Source: a virus. Taken from it: a DNA stretch of 26,372 nt. A program made the position numbers and the translations under genes. Positions 25,266 through 26,372 of this stretch are shown here, piece by piece. Numbering within the stretch: the first letter of the stretch is position 1; each line of letters starts with the position of its first letter. The stretch covers positions 1-26,372 of IMG/VR virus record IMGVR_UViG_3300005664_000067; one strand, 5' to 3'. The notes beneath the pieces are model-generated. The model was not told the origin of the DNA. It made no database searches and saw only the letters and a list, made by a program, of their open reading frames with translations.

Positions 25266-25504
25266 GTGACTTACGTAAAGTTGAAAAATTAGACCCAGAA
25301 GATCTTACATGGGCTACATTAAGAATGGCAGATTTACAAATTGGAGATATTTTTAGATTAAGTGAATCCGATACGAAATGTTTCGGAGAATTTAGAGCAG
25401 ATGGTGAACCTTATAAAAATGAAGAAGGTGTTTATACTATTGTAGCCATGCCATTTGATATAGAAACTTGGACAGAAATTCCAATGAAGAAAATAAATGA
25501 ATAA
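25262..25504 (+). CDS. Small acidic protein of unknown function
   Basis: Protein of 80 residues with DLQIGDIFRLSES in the middle and YTIVAMPFDIETWTEIP near the end, suggesting a small beta barrel. It is acidic overall. It overlaps its neighbours on both sides by a few bases (ATGA at the start, eight bases at the end), placing it in the synthetase-MazG operon. No family recognised. Confidence 0.6.
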   Translation: MSDLRKVEKLDPEDLTWATLRMADLQIGDIFRLSESDTKCFGEFRADGEPYKNEEGVYTIVAMPFDIETWTEIPMKKINE

Positions 25505-25808
25505 AATATATCCATACGAAATAATAGCCATATCAAAAGCTTATGATAAGAAAACTTCTATACAAAAAGTTTTAAAACTAGTAGAAGAAGTCGGTGAACT
25601 AGCTCAAGCAATTCTTATAAATGAAGAAGCTCATGGCACTCAGTATAGAGATAAATCACAATTTTCAATCGTAGAAGAACTTGCTGATGTTTATCTTTGT
25701 TTGTTCGCTATTTTTCCAGGATATGATATATCCGAAGAAGCTTTTAATGAAGAAGTTGGTAAAAAATTAAATAAATGGACAAACAAAATAGGATTAACAA
25801 ATGAGTAG
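25497..25808 (+). CDS. MazG-like nucleotide pyrophosphohydrolase
   Basis: Probably hydrolyses a nucleoside triphosphate to the monophosphate and pyrophosphate. Protein of 103 residues, all helical. The MazG metal site is visible: KLVEEVGELAQAI with E31 and E34, and VEELADVYLCLFAI with E61 and D64, matching the E-x2-E ... E-x2-D pattern. In known 2-aminoadenine phages a MazG-like enzyme turns dGTP into dGMP for PurZ, so its place three genes after the synthetase is suggestive. General house-cleaning of nucleotides is the simpler reading. The start at 25497 overlaps the preceding stop. Confidence 0.82.
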   Translation: MNKIYPYEIIAISKAYDKKTSIQKVLKLVEEVGELAQAILINEEAHGTQYRDKSQFSIVEELADVYLCLFAIFPGYDISEEAFNEEVGKKLNKWTNKIGLTNE

Positions 25809-26372
25809 AATAATAATTGGTTATCACAATAATTGCAACGATGGATTTGGTGCAGCGTATGTTGCATATTTGCATTACAAAAAATTAGGATTGTTAGATC
25901 AAGTTGAATTTGTTCCTATTAATCCTAGAGCAACTCCTGATATAGATGTTACTGGTTGTAATGTTGTAATTTTCGATGTCTGCTTAGATAAAGAAGCATT
26001 ACATAAATGGAAAGAAGTAGCAGTCTCGTTCAAGGTAATCGATCATCACGTATCAAATCAACGGGAATTTGGATATCTTGATTACTGCCATTTCGATATG
26101 ACTCACTCAGGAGTTGGACTTGCTTGGCGCCACTATAATCCTGATATAGCTCCTCCGTGGTGGGTTGATTATATAGAAGATAGAGATTTATGGACAAAGA
26201 AACTTCCTATGCATGAAGATGTTTGTGCATTATTGTTATCAACTGAACCTACTTTTGAAGCTTATGATGAGATTGCTTCTATGACAGTTGAAAAAGCTGC
26301 CGAGGCAGGCAAATATATTGCTAAAGCTGATATTGCAAAAATCAATAGAGCAGTTCATAGTTCATCGGCTAT
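25801..26372 (+). CDS. DHH-family phosphoesterase, N-terminal part (runs off the window)
   Basis: Likely metal-dependent phosphoesterase acting on small nucleic-acid or nucleotide substrates. The first 190 residues are present and the frame is still open at the right edge. DHH-family motifs appear in order: GYHNNCNDGFGAA (H9, D14), VIFDVC (D59), the name-giving VIDHHVS (D81-H82-H83), and YIEDRDLW with the fourth Asp. The usual HADADG of motif I is changed to HNNCNDG, which is common in phage and NrnB-like members. The ATG overlaps the MazG stop. The C-terminal DHHA1 domain would lie outside the window, so substrate type cannot be judged. Confidence 0.85.
   Translation, partial: MSRIIIGYHNNCNDGFGAAYVAYLHYKKLGLLDQVEFVPINPRATPDIDVTGCNVVIFDVCLDKEALHKWKEVAVSFKVIDHHVSNQREFGYLDYCHFDMTHSGVGLAWRHYNPDIAPPWWVDYIEDRDLWTKKLPMHEDVCALLLSTEPTFEAYDEIASMTVEKAAEAGKYIAKADIAKINRAVHSSSA

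Overview
The window looks like part of an AT-rich (roughly one-third GC) genome of a large contractile-tailed bacteriophage distantly related to T4. All genes lie on the + strand, are tightly packed, and often overlap as ATGA or by a few bases. Strong Shine-Dalgarno sites (AGGAG/GGAG) precede most starts. No tRNA, rRNA, CRISPR array or insertion sequence was seen. The host cannot be named from this sequence. The split-looking family A polymerase next to T4-type replication proteins resembles 'far-T4' phages such as Rhodothermus phage RM378; that comparison is from memory.

Positions 1-11339 are a virion and tail module: the end of a probable neck protein, a very large tail sheath protein, the tail tube protein, a gp26-type tail-assembly protein with a probable -1 frameshifted long form, a terminator, the tape measure protein, a tube/baseplate junction protein, a LysM/gp53-like baseplate protein and a large baseplate protein. 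A 338-residue protein of unknown function follows (11336-12352).

Positions 12300-18957 are a replication and recombination module. It contains a very short family A DNA polymerase (palm and fingers only), a degenerate tubulin/FtsZ-like protein, a gp32-like zinc-containing SSB, a long hairpin, a UvsX/RecA recombinase, a tiny Cys-rich protein, a FEN-type 5'-3' exonuclease and a DnaB/gp41-type helicase. Together they could supply most of a replisome; no proofreading exonuclease, primase or clamp is visible here.

Positions 18954-26372 are mainly DNA modification and nucleotide metabolism: small unknown proteins, a Dam-type adenine methyltransferase, a B12-dependent class II ribonucleotide reductase, a TIM-barrel protein, an adenylosuccinate synthetase homologue (PurA/PurZ type), a MazG-like nucleotide pyrophosphohydrolase and the start of a DHH phosphoesterase. 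A PD-(D/E)XK homing endonuclease gene lies directly upstream of purA/purZ. It is preceded by a diverged remnant of that gene's first 17 codons, so the synthetase appears to have been interrupted at its active-site loop and given a new 5' end.

The most notable observations are the U UUU UUA slippery heptamer between the tube and tape measure genes, the duplicated and recoded purA/purZ N-terminus around the endonuclease, the minimal polymerase, the tubulin-like protein without a GTP loop, and the PurA/PurZ-MazG pairing, which raises but does not prove a modified-purine pathway.
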